Part shown: piece after piece, positions 21,494-28,395 of the stretch
Layout: the number at the start of each line of letters is the position of its first letter
Numbering within the stretch: position 1 is the stretch's first letter
IMG/VR virus record: IMGVR_UViG_3300045922_000411
Span: 1-28,395 of that record
Length of the DNA stretch: 28,395 bases
Source of the DNA: a virus
Strand: one strand, 5' to 3'
The notes under the pieces: model-generated
Seen by the model: only the letters and a program-made list of their open reading frames with translations
Told to the model about the DNA's origin: nothing
The model's database searches: none
Program-made: the position numbers and the translations under genes

Positions 21494-22347
21494 GCCACAC
21501 CCACCCGCCGATAGGTCACCAGCAGCGACCGGATCGCCGCCCACGCCGTGGACGACCGCGACTGGAATCCCGACACACCACTGCCGCCCACATCGGTCAT
21601 CACGACCGAGCCCTGGTACCCCGACAGCTCGTCCCAGCTCATCCGCCCAACCCACGCGAGCAGCGCCCGGGTCAGTACCGGGGGCGGCTCCACCACCGAC
21701 ACCGCCGCAGCCGTGTGGCTGACCGCGTTCGTGCCATTGATGCCGCGGATAACGGTGACCGTCGAGCCGCTAACCGCCTCAACCGCCATCCGCTCAGCGC
21801 CGACCAGGATGGTGTCGCCCGGCCAGATTTTGTCCGCCACCGACCCGCTCATGGTCAGCACAGTCGCGGAAGCGTTGGCGGTCAGGGTCACCCCCGTGGA
21901 AATCAGCCCATGCGGGATGCCCAGCGTCCCGGTCAGCCTGAGCGCCCGCGGCCACGTGGGGATAGCGCCAAGCGCGCCACCCGTCAGCAGCCGGATTTGC
22001 CAGTAGGGCTTGCCCGCGTCCGGCCCCTCGGTCGGCTCCATCACGTAGTCCGAGGCCGTCAGCGTGAGGTCGTACGTCCCGTCCGCGTCCGTGTCCGCCA
22101 CCAGCGAATCCACCGAGACCACCGGGACCGACAGGTAAGCCACCTTGCCCCATTCGTTCGCATGGCAGGCGCGCGTGAGCGAGATGTACGTCTCGCCCTG
22201 GCGCTCGTAGGCCGGGTATCCGACGTAGTTGTCGACCGCCCGGCTCATCTGCTCGGCGATGTCGAGCAGGCGCTCGTCCTCACCCGTGTGGTCCGAGCCC
22301 AGGTTCGCCGCGCGGCGGAGCTGCGGGAGCCGGGCGTAGAGATTCAT
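21490..22347 (-). CDS. Head-tail connector protein with inserted beta domain
   Basis: A 285-residue protein. The start (NLYARLPQLRRAANLGSDHT, ERLLDIAEQMSRAVDNYVGY) is the helical head of gp6/DUF-type connector proteins, and the end (LTRALLAWVGRMSWDELSGY) is a helix like theirs. Between them (about 145-225) lies an inserted beta domain (ITGVTLTANASATVLTMSG-type strands). Connectors form the 12-mer below the portal. The insertion makes the protein longer than usual. The ATG at 22347 overlaps the preceding stop by ATGA. Confidence 0.8.
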   Translation of the reverse strand: MNLYARLPQLRRAANLGSDHTGEDERLLDIAEQMSRAVDNYVGYPAYERQGETYISLTRACHANEWGKVAYLSVPVVSVDSLVADTDADGTYDLTLTASDYVMEPTEGPDAGKPYWQIRLLTGGALGAIPTWPRALRLTGTLGIPHGLISTGVTLTANASATVLTMSGSVADKIWPGDTILVGAERMAVEAVSGSTVTVIRGINGTNAVSHTAAAVSVVEPPPVLTRALLAWVGRMSWDELSGYQGSVVMTDVGGSGVSGFQSRSSTAWAAIRSLLVTYRRVGVA

Positions 22348-22553
22348 CGCCGGCGTTCCCTCGGCGCCGGCCGCGTCACGCTGCCATCAGCAACCTGTTC
22401 CTCACCACCTCCGCCAGCACCGACTGGCTCAAACGACCCCGGCGAATCACGCAGCAGGAACTCCGCGAACTCATCGGAGACACTGATAGTCTCACCTTTG
22501 CGATAGGCCAGCGGGCCGGCCTGGTAATCTGCCACCACTCGCAACTCAGCCAT
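22344..22553 (-). CDS. Small head-module protein, 69 aa
   Basis: GGAGGTG precedes the ATG at 22553. The product (MAELRVVADYQAGPLAYRKG, ETISVSDEFAEFLLRDSPGS) has the strand-turn pattern of small head-fibre or connector-associated proteins with a G/E-rich tail (GAGGGGEEQVADG). It couples by ATGA to the connector gene. Family tentative. Confidence 0.75.
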   Translation of the reverse strand: MAELRVVADYQAGPLAYRKGETISVSDEFAEFLLRDSPGSFEPVGAGGGGEEQVADGSVTRPAPRERRR

Positions 22554-22570
22554 CCGTCACCTCCAGAGCT

Positions 22571-22608
22571 GGTGGGAGGGGGGCTCTCCCCCAGACCCCC
22601 CTCCCACC
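22571..22608. terminator. Strong GC hairpin between the capsid gene and the next gene
   Basis: GGTGGGAGGGGGG (22571-22583) and its perfect complement (22596-22608) can form a 13-bp stem with a 12-base loop just after the major capsid stop. There is no U-tract, so it may act as an attenuator or a 3'-end stabiliser, giving excess capsid mRNA. Confidence 0.55.
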
Positions 22609-22615
22609 GGGTGGG

Positions 22616-24115
22616 TTAGTCAGACGTCACGTTGTACACGCCAGCCGCGACATCGGCGCCCCAGCGCTGGAAGCCCTGCCGCGTGTACAGCTCGATGAGG
22701 AACTGGTCGGTCCGCTGGACCCTGTCCATGAACATCTGCATGCTCCGGTACTCCCCACGGAGCCAGCCGCGCACGTTCACGACCGTGAGCTGGCCCAAGG
22801 TGTTGTTCGCCGGGGTGGCCGAGAGCTTCCCGTCCGCTTCAGTCTTGGCGGCATACGCCGGAGAGATGACCGGGATGCCGAAAATGGACCCGACCTGGCC
22901 GGTCAGGATGCTGGCCTGCGGCCCGAACTTGTCGACCGTCAAGAACTCCGGGAAGAGCATGAGTTTCGTCACGAGCCCCCGGTTGACCACGATCCGCAGG
23001 TTTTCTCTGTCGCTCGCCCAGTCGATGCTGTCGAGGGCATTGACCGAGTTGCCGAGGCCCGCCAGGCGGGCGATGGCGCTGGCGATGTTGGCCAGCGAGA
23101 TGCTGCCACCGGCGCCGTTCACAGCATTGCCGGCATCGTCCACCAGCCAGTAGTGGCGGATGCCGTCGAAAGCGAGGTAGTGCCTCGTCGCGGCCGGGGC
23201 TGCATCGTCAGAGTTGATGTTGCCCGTCCCGGCGTTCGTAAGGTCGCCGTTGTAGACGGCGCTGCCGAGATACAGCGCGTAGGCCTCGCCAAGCTTCTGT
23301 CGCAGGAGCTCGGCGAAACCGACAATCGAGTCCTCGCTGAGTTCAGCGCTCCAAATCTGCTGAATCGTGAACTTCTTGGCAGTCAGCGTCCGGCGCCCGC
23401 TGCCCGTCTTGCTCGTCGCGTACGGCGTCGCGTTGTCGTCCACCGACTCGCCAACGAGCAGCATCTCCGGCAGCGAGCCGTCGATGGGCACGTAGGTCGT
23501 CGGCGCCGTCATCGTGATGGACGGGATAGCCGCCAGCAGCGAATCCCGGTTCCGGGCCGCCTGCCAGAGGTCCTGGACGTACTGGGCGCCGACCAGCTCG
23601 GCACCAAACCCGGTCTCCTGCGTGTCCATCGCGCGGGTCCGCGGGGCGGTCATCGCATCATCCGAGACCGACTCCCGCACGACCTGCGGGGGTGGCATCA
23701 GCTCGAACATGTACGCGCGCCAGACCCGCTGGAGCTCCTCGCTCATCTGGATGTCGACCGGGCGCTCGCGCAGTCGGCGGGCCCCCTCGATGAGCTGCCC
23801 AACCAGCTCCAGGTTTGCCCGGATGCGCCGCTCGTTCTCCTCGCGGCCCTGGTCGTTTCGCCACCAGAACGCCTCGTGCGCCGTCCGAACGCGGTCCGTC
23901 GCCGCAGCCCGCACGCCCGGCAGCAGCGACGTATCGCGCTGCACTTCGCCCGCCGACTCATCCGCCGGCTTTTCCTCAGGCTTCCGCTCAGCCACTTCAC
24001 GCAGCGCCCCGATGTCGCCGCGCATCTCCCGAATCTCCCCGGCCAGGTCAGCCAGCCCGTCCCGCAGCGCGGCAGCGAGCTCGACCACCGGGTCGGCCAC
24101 CATCTGCTCCGTCAT
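22616..24115 (-). CDS. Major capsid protein, HK97 fold
   Basis: A 499-residue protein. The N-terminal third is the helical, charged delta/scaffold domain (VELAAALRDGLADLAGEIRE, then basic stretch VRAAATDRVRTAHEAFWWRN). The capsid core begins near ETGFGAELVGAQYVQDLWQA and continues with AIPSITMTAPTTYVPIDGSL, KFTIQQIWSAELSEDSIVGF and VNRGLVTKLMLFPEFLTVDK, the HK97 E-loop/P-domain order. The C-terminus ends LIELYTRQGFQRWGADVAAG. The prohead protease gene precedes it with ATGA overlap, so processing of the N-terminal domain is expected. GGAGGGGG lies before the ATG. Confidence 0.92.
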   Translation of the reverse strand: MTEQMVADPVVELAAALRDGLADLAGEIREMRGDIGALREVAERKPEEKPADESAGEVQRDTSLLPGVRAAATDRVRTAHEAFWWRNDQGREENERRIRANLELVGQLIEGARRLRERPVDIQMSEELQRVWRAYMFELMPPPQVVRESVSDDAMTAPRTRAMDTQETGFGAELVGAQYVQDLWQAARNRDSLLAAIPSITMTAPTTYVPIDGSLPEMLLVGESVDDNATPYATSKTGSGRRTLTAKKFTIQQIWSAELSEDSIVGFAELLRQKLGEAYALYLGSAVYNGDLTNAGTGNINSDDAAPAATRHYLAFDGIRHYWLVDDAGNAVNGAGGSISLANIASAIARLAGLGNSVNALDSIDWASDRENLRIVVNRGLVTKLMLFPEFLTVDKFGPQASILTGQVGSIFGIPVISPAYAAKTEADGKLSATPANNTLGQLTVVNVRGWLRGEYRSMQMFMDRVQRTDQFLIELYTRQGFQRWGADVAAGVYNVTSD

Positions 24116-24702
24116 CTCCCCCTCCTGGAAGTCATCTCCCGGATGGCGCCCGCGATGGCCAGCAGGCGGAGGGCGCCCTCATCCCCGCCTGCCGGCGCCG
24201 GTGCCAGCTCCCTCAGCTCCACCGGCGAACCGTCCGCTCGCGTGACCAGGGCCCCGGGGTCCGCAGGGACCGGGACGTACGAGACCTCCAGCAGCTCATG
24301 GCCGTCGACGAACACGAGGACGTCACGGGGCTTCCCGTCCGGTCCTTTCGCCTGTCGCCACTCAACTTTGCCGGGGATCCACCGCACACTGGTCGCGTTC
24401 ACGAAACCCCCGCGCACCAGCTCAAACACCTGCTGCGCCTGGGGGTGGTCGGCGAACTCGTGCTCCTGCATGAGCGCGCCGTCTTCCGCCCACGTCCTCA
24501 CCGTCCGCGCGATGGGCAGCGAGCGGTCGTCGTGCGCCCACAGGACCACGGGATTTCGCGCATACGCGTCCAGCCGCCAGCCGCCGACCTCGATGATTGC
24601 CCCGTCACGGGCAACCGCCGAGGTCGAGACGACCGCGGTGACACGCCGCGATTCCTCGTCGACCTGCCGGACGAACCCTGAAACCTGCAGTCTTTCGGCC
24701 AC
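24112..24702 (-). CDS. Prohead protease, HK97 family (S78-like)
   Basis: A 196-residue protein starting at GTG 24702, GGAGG upstream. Motifs of the HK97 prohead protease are in order: RDGAIIEVGGWRLDAYARNP, then VLWAHDDRSLP (His about 57), FVNATSVRWIP (Ser about 105) and LLEVSYVPVPADPGALV. It cleaves the delta domain of the capsid protein during maturation. The stop overlaps the capsid ATG. Confidence 0.92.
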   Translation of the reverse strand: MAERLQVSGFVRQVDEESRRVTAVVSTSAVARDGAIIEVGGWRLDAYARNPVVLWAHDDRSLPIARTVRTWAEDGALMQEHEFADHPQAQQVFELVRGGFVNATSVRWIPGKVEWRQAKGPDGKPRDVLVFVDGHELLEVSYVPVPADPGALVTRADGSPVELRELAPAPAGGDEGALRLLAIAGAIREMTSRRGR

Positions 24703-24754
24703 GCCGAGCCTCCGCGCTCTGAGGCCCGACGACCGCTCCCTCCTGAGAGCCGTC

Positions 24755-24771
24755 CCCCGCCGTTAGCGGGG
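24755..24771. other. Hairpin in the 124-bp gap upstream of the protease gene
   Basis: CCCCGC-CGTTA-GCGGGG can form a 6-bp stem. It lies between the small zinc-finger gene and the protease GTG, in a stretch otherwise without a feature. Without a U-tract it may control translation or mRNA stability. Confidence 0.35.
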
Positions 24772-24826
24772 TCTGAGCAATGGGCCGATTACCTGGTCCG
24801 CGATGGACCGCTTGCCCGAGTCGCTG

Positions 24827-24967
24827 TCATGATGCCGCCTCCGCTTCGCCCCCCGCAAAGGGCGCGCGGACGCTCACCTCCACACTGCAATCCCGGCATT
24901 TCACCCGCACTGAACCATGCCGAACTTCAGCGAGGAACCTCCCACACCGTGGGCACCTGACCGTCAT
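24827..24967 (-). CDS. Com-like small zinc-finger protein, 46 aa
   Basis: A 46-residue product beginning MTVRCPRCGRFLAEVRHGSV and continuing VKCRDCSVEV has two CxxC knuckles (Cys 5, 8, 24, 27). This matches phage Mu Com and related small zinc-finger proteins, which bind mRNA and control translation of a neighbouring gene. The ATG at 24967 lies 4 bases after the portal stop; only a weak G-rich ribosome site is seen. It is too short for standard gene calls. The family assignment rests on the double CxxC, size and head-module position. Confidence 0.72.
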   Translation of the reverse strand: MTVRCPRCGRFLAEVRHGSVRVKCRDCSVEVSVRAPFAGGEAEAAS

Positions 24968-24971
24968 GGGC

Positions 24972-26153
24972 TCAGACCCCCGTCGCCTGTGGCGCCTGGT
25001 CACGCAGCGGCTCCATGTCCTCCAGCTCGCGGATTTCGTCCACCGTGATGGCCCCCAGCTCCGCCAACCCCCGGTAGTACTCCACCCGCTGCGTGGAATT
25101 CCCCCTCAACAGCCCGCGGATGTCGAACTTTGCGTACTGCGGCCGGCTCAGAAGTTGGTCCGACAGCGCCTGCTCGAACCGGGTGATCCACGGCTGCAAC
25201 GTCACCTGCACGAACTGGATCATCCTGTCCTGGACGTTCGCGTAGGTCAGGCCAGCTCCCTCGCTAGACGCCGCGATCATCTCCGGCGGCACCAAAAACA
25301 TCCGCGCGATGTCGACCGTCTGGTAACGCCGCGTCTCCAGCGCCTGGAGGTCGTCGGGGTTGATGCTCACCGGCTGCCACTTCGCCTCGCTCGACAGCAC
25401 CAGCACCCGCGCCCGGTCCCCGTGGCGCTCCTCAAACCGCTGCGCGATCTCCTCCGCCATGTCCGCCGTGATGTCCGCCCCGATGCTCAGCACACCGCTC
25501 GGCGTCCCGCCGTTGCCGAGGATGCGGGCCGCTGACCGCTCCGCCACGTACGCCAGCCCGATGCCCTGCGACGCCATCGCAATCGGCGACAGCCCCTTCA
25601 CGCCATCAATGCCGAACCCCCGGACGTGGACGATGTTCCCGCCATCCGCCCAGCCGAGCTGCGGCTCGGTCCCGTCGATGAGGTACGTCAGCCGTCCCCG
25701 CCGGTCTCGTCCGCCCGGCTGAACCCGCGCCGGGTCAATCGGCCACAGCTCCGCCGGCCGCCGGCGCCCCTGTCCATCCACCGATTCGGCCACGTAGACG
25801 TAGGCGTTGCCCGTCAGCACCGCGTGGCCGATGACGGTCTCCCAGAACTCAACCCGAGTCACCTCGGGGTTCGGCCGCCCCCACAGGAACGCCGTGTCCG
25901 GCGTCCTCACCAGCTCCCGGCCACCCGTCGGCAGCCGCCGGTACACGTGCAGCGGCAGCGACGCGATGCTGCGCGAGATGATGTTCACGCAGGCGTAGAC
26001 CGCCGACACCCGCAGCGCCAGCTCGCGGTCGACCACCACCCCCGCATCCGACCGCAGCAGCCGGTCCAGCGGCAGCAGCGCAAGCCCACCCGGGCGATTG
26101 AGCTGCGCCGGGTACGCCCGCGCCAGCCCTCCTGCCAGTGCTCGCAGGATCAT
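24972..26153 (-). CDS. Portal protein, HK97 family
   Basis: A 393-residue protein. The order RVSAVYACVNIISRSIASLP, LHVYRRLPTGGRELV, VIGHAVLTGNAYVYVAESVD, ELWPIDPARVQPGGRDRRGR and IPPEMIAASSEGAGLTYANV-like regions is the HK97 portal signature; the long C-terminal helix (DRMIQFVQVTLQPWITRFEQ) is the stalk. The 12-mer it forms is the DNA gate of the capsid. The ATG at 26153 has GGAGG upstream and overlaps the preceding stop as TGATG; a GTG just before it is too close to the ribosome site. Confidence 0.93.
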   Translation of the reverse strand: MILRALAGGLARAYPAQLNRPGGLALLPLDRLLRSDAGVVVDRELALRVSAVYACVNIISRSIASLPLHVYRRLPTGGRELVRTPDTAFLWGRPNPEVTRVEFWETVIGHAVLTGNAYVYVAESVDGQGRRRPAELWPIDPARVQPGGRDRRGRLTYLIDGTEPQLGWADGGNIVHVRGFGIDGVKGLSPIAMASQGIGLAYVAERSAARILGNGGTPSGVLSIGADITADMAEEIAQRFEERHGDRARVLVLSSEAKWQPVSINPDDLQALETRRYQTVDIARMFLVPPEMIAASSEGAGLTYANVQDRMIQFVQVTLQPWITRFEQALSDQLLSRPQYAKFDIRGLLRGNSTQRVEYYRGLAELGAITVDEIRELEDMEPLRDQAPQATGV

Positions 26154-26317
26154 CACGACCTCCTCAACAGGTTGCCGTACACCGCGAGCACGACACCCGC
26201 GAATGCCAGCGCGATGGACTCATCATATCGCCAGATGGCCGCCGTCATGAGGCCGAACCCGGCCGGCTCCAGCAGCACCACCAGGCCCGTCGCGACACGC
26301 CTCAAACGCTTGCCCAT
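26153..26317 (-). CDS. Small membrane protein between terminase and portal, 54 aa
   Basis: The ATG at 26317 gives MGKRLRRVATGLVVLLEPAG, followed by two hydrophobic stretches (ATGLVVLLEPAGFGLMTAAI; IALAFAGVVLAVYGNLL) ending in basic residues, so two spans are expected. The terminase stop lies 16 bp inside the gene, and the portal overlaps by one base. A longer in-frame start (26356) lies within the terminase gene. Function unknown. Confidence 0.7.
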   Translation of the reverse strand: MGKRLRRVATGLVVLLEPAGFGLMTAAIWRYDESIALAFAGVVLAVYGNLLRRS

Positions 26318-27855
26318 GCCATCACCACCGGCCTGCGTTTGACGACCTTTGCCCACTGCAGGCCGTAACAGACGTTCACCATCGCCATCGCCACGTCCAT
26401 CGGCCTCCCGCGGGCCCGCTTCGCCAGGAAGTATCCACCGGTCCGGTCCTCCTTCATCCGCGCATTGAGCAGGTGGCGCCGCACCACCGGGTCACACCAG
26501 TGCAGCCGCCCCTCGACGATTAGCTGGTGGAGGAGCGCCGTGGCCCCGGTCCGCCGCTCCCCTTGGGCGTAAATGTGCTCACACAGCAGCCCCTCAGCAC
26601 TGAGGTCCTGCTCCAAAAGCTTGCTGTGCCACGGGTCGAAAACGTTCGACGCCACATCCAGCTCACGATTCCACCTCCGGATCTCCTGCGCCACCTCGTC
26701 CAGCGGGATCTCCCAGTCCGGGTCGGGCTTGCCGTCCGGCCTCATCGGCGCCGCCCAGTCCCTGGCCCGGACGAACAGGCACGCCGGCCCGCGGTGGCCA
26801 CAGGGGCGCTCATCATCATCCCGGTACTGGCCCACGACCACCGCCGTCGTGTCCCGCCGCTCCGAGAGGTCGATGCCCACGATCGACGGCGTCCGCGGGT
26901 CCAGCTCGAACTCGTCCAGGCGGCAGGCATCCACCTGTTTCGGCGTGACGAACGCCGCCTCCGAGAGGTCCACCCACTGGTTCAGGTACAGCCGCCGGAA
27001 GTAGGCCTCTGGATTTCTGACCAGCTCCCCCCGGTAGAACTCCTCGTCCATGATGTGGCCGAACGACGGGTTCGCCACCCTCCACGCCTCCGGGTCGTCC
27101 ACCTCGCAGTCAGCCGGCGCCTCCCACCAGCGGAAGAAAAACGTCGGGTCCTCCACCTCCCCGCTTTCGATGCGCTTCCCCAACTCGTAAAGCTGGTAAC
27201 ACCGGCTCCGCTCCAGGTCCGACCCCGCCGTCGTGATGGCGATGATGAGGCCATTCGGGCGAGCCCCCATTGACGTGGTCAGCGCCTGGTACAGCTCGTC
27301 CGCCTCCCCAGCACCCCAAACGTGCAGCTCGTCGAGGATGACCCCGGCCGGGTTGAGGCCGTGCTTCGTCGTGCCCTTCGAACTCAACCGCTGGATGAAC
27401 TGGTAAGGGTTGTTCGCCGCCATCAGTCGCGGGCTCGACTGCTGCCGCCCCTCCGGCACCTGTACCATCGCCGCCAGCGACTCCGACAACTCGCACATCC
27501 GCCGGCACTTCTCGAACACCGCGTCCGCCTGCTCCTCCGAAGCCGCCGCGCAGTAGACCGACGCGCTCGGGTCGCCCTGCCCGAACGCCATCCACAACGC
27601 CACCGCCGCCGCCAGCTCCGATTTGCCATTCTTCCGGCCAACGCCAATCAACGCGAACCGGTACCGGCGCCGCATCGTCTCCGGGTCGACCTCAAACAGC
27701 TCCAGCAGCAGCCGCTGCTGCCACGGCAGGAGTCGCATCGGCTCGCCCAGCCACACCGAGTCGACGAACACGCAGTGCTCCTCGACCCACCGGATGACCT
27801 CGTCGCCGACCGTCGCAAACTCCCGCCCCGTCCGCGGATCACGTACCCAGCGCAC
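26302..27855 (-). CDS. Terminase large subunit
   Basis: The ATPase domain has Walker A GRKNGKS (about 73-79) and Walker B VILDE (about 172-176); the nuclease domain has SIVGIDLSERRDT (Asp about 329), FDPWHSK (Asp about 407) and RPMDVAM (Asp about 487). These match HK97-type large terminases that package DNA and cut concatemers. A GTG at 27855 overlaps the small subunit by 17 bp; the frame extends to a GTG at 27927, but that extra segment is Arg/Ser-rich shadow of the small subunit. The true start is uncertain by 24 codons. Confidence 0.92.
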   Translation of the reverse strand: MRWVRDPRTGREFATVGDEVIRWVEEHCVFVDSVWLGEPMRLLPWQQRLLLELFEVDPETMRRRYRFALIGVGRKNGKSELAAAVALWMAFGQGDPSASVYCAAASEEQADAVFEKCRRMCELSESLAAMVQVPEGRQQSSPRLMAANNPYQFIQRLSSKGTTKHGLNPAGVILDELHVWGAGEADELYQALTTSMGARPNGLIIAITTAGSDLERSRCYQLYELGKRIESGEVEDPTFFFRWWEAPADCEVDDPEAWRVANPSFGHIMDEEFYRGELVRNPEAYFRRLYLNQWVDLSEAAFVTPKQVDACRLDEFELDPRTPSIVGIDLSERRDTTAVVVGQYRDDDERPCGHRGPACLFVRARDWAAPMRPDGKPDPDWEIPLDEVAQEIRRWNRELDVASNVFDPWHSKLLEQDLSAEGLLCEHIYAQGERRTGATALLHQLIVEGRLHWCDPVVRRHLLNARMKEDRTGGYFLAKRARGRPMDVAMAMVNVCYGLQWAKVVKRRPVVMAWASV

Positions 27856-28357
27856 CGAGGTCCAGGACCCCCTCCCCAGCCTCAACCTGCTCCGGCTGCC
27901 GCTCCTTCGCCCGCTCCGCGTTGCCACGCTCGGCCTCGTTGTACGTGACGTTCAGCCGGAACCTGGACTGCGGCGTCAACCCAAACCGCTCCTCGAACTT
28001 GGCGATGCGCTCACGCGTCTCCGCGTAAATCGCCCACAACGGGTGCCGCACCAGCGCCCCGCGCCCCTGGATGACCGGCTCCTTGCGCAGCTTCGCCAGC
28101 GTCGTTTCGAGGATGTCGATATCGGTCAGCCAGTTGAGGAGCGCCTCGCGGTCCGCGTCCGGGTCAATCGCCGCCGACACCCGCGACCGCCACAGCGCGT
28201 CCCACGCCTCCCGCGCCCTCCGCCTCGTCCTCGGAATCCCCTTGAGCGGAAACGGTGGCGCCACCCGCTCCGCCGGCACCACCACCTGCAGCCCCTTCAT
28301 CCGGCTCGGCCGTTTGAACAGCAACTGGCTCGGATGTTTCTGCCGCACATTGGCCAT
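27839..28357 (-). CDS. Terminase small subunit
   Basis: A 172-residue basic protein (MANVRQKHPSQLLFKRPSRM, ALWRSRVSAAIDPDADREAL, LTDIDILETTLAKLRKEPVI) with a central helical bundle typical of P27/HK97-like small terminase subunits, which recognise the packaging site. The ATG at 28357 has GGGGGAG upstream. It overlaps the large subunit start. The 38 bases to the window edge carry its leader only. Confidence 0.83.
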   Translation of the reverse strand: MANVRQKHPSQLLFKRPSRMKGLQVVVPAERVAPPFPLKGIPRTRRRAREAWDALWRSRVSAAIDPDADREALLNWLTDIDILETTLAKLRKEPVIQGRGALVRHPLWAIYAETRERIAKFEERFGLTPQSRFRLNVTYNEAERGNAERAKERQPEQVEAGEGVLDLGALGT

Positions 28358-28395
28358 TCACATCTCCCCCAATAGTGCACGTGCGCCAGGCGCCG

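Noticed and set aside
23153-24766. Plus-strand open frame of 537 codons
   Set aside because: Antisense to the capsid and protease genes; same shadow composition.
27855-27927. N-terminal extension of the large terminase
   Set aside because: Arg/Ser-rich and lies in the small subunit gene; the conserved part begins after GTG 27855, although the upstream GTG cannot be fully excluded.

Overview
The window is a high-GC, tightly packed stretch of a siphovirus or prophage genome. Every supported gene lies on the minus strand, so the functional order runs from right to left. It carries a complete HK97-type head module, a long-tail module with a tape-measure protein, receptor-binding or tail-tip proteins, a lysis cassette, and then a regulatory and early region. 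No integrase, tRNA, rRNA or conventional CRISPR array was seen. The host is not identifiable from this sequence. High GC, frequent GTG starts, one probable CTG start and a nearly leaderless promoter fit a high-GC bacterium (Actinomycetota or Chloroflexota would fit, low confidence).

Layout. From 28357 down to 18420 lie the small and large terminase, a small membrane protein, the portal, a 46-residue Com-like zinc-finger protein, the prohead protease, the major capsid protein, connector, completion and terminator proteins, two tail-tube-like proteins and a frameshift-type pair of tail assembly chaperones. From 18427 to 9342 lie the tape measure, a tail hub-like protein, several small virion proteins, a beta-propeller protein built from near-identical repeats, a very glycine-rich adhesin-like protein and two small proteins. 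From 9345 to 7431 lie an amidase endolysin, two holin or membrane proteins and a lipoprotein transglycosylase that seems to start at CTG.

A promoter with an embedded operator-like palindrome (7342-7370) opens the early region. A second, near-leaderless promoter (6166-6194) precedes a Cro/C1-type regulator and a run of genes coupled by 4-bp ATGA or GTGA overlaps. The last gene of that run (3640-4680) encodes a helix-hairpin-helix protein resembling only the C-terminal part of IS110-family transposases. Immediately behind it lies a ~1.6 kb array of about 35 repeat units (2030-3639). After the array come small proteins, a Cas4/RecB-like PD-(D/E)XK nuclease with four cysteines, and an incomplete gene at the window edge.

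The standout is the array plus its neighbour. The core unit is 48 bp: an 18-bp block, a unique decamer, a 10-bp block and another unique decamer, repeated. Even in decayed edge units the distance from the 10-bp block to the next GGCT stays at 19-21 bp while the other spacing drifts. The array is not conventional CRISPR, and irregular unit lengths argue against protein coding. It sits directly 3' of an IS110-like protein that lacks the catalytic domain. A guide-like or bridge-RNA-like array, or a dense protein-binding array, are the leading explanations; both are inference.
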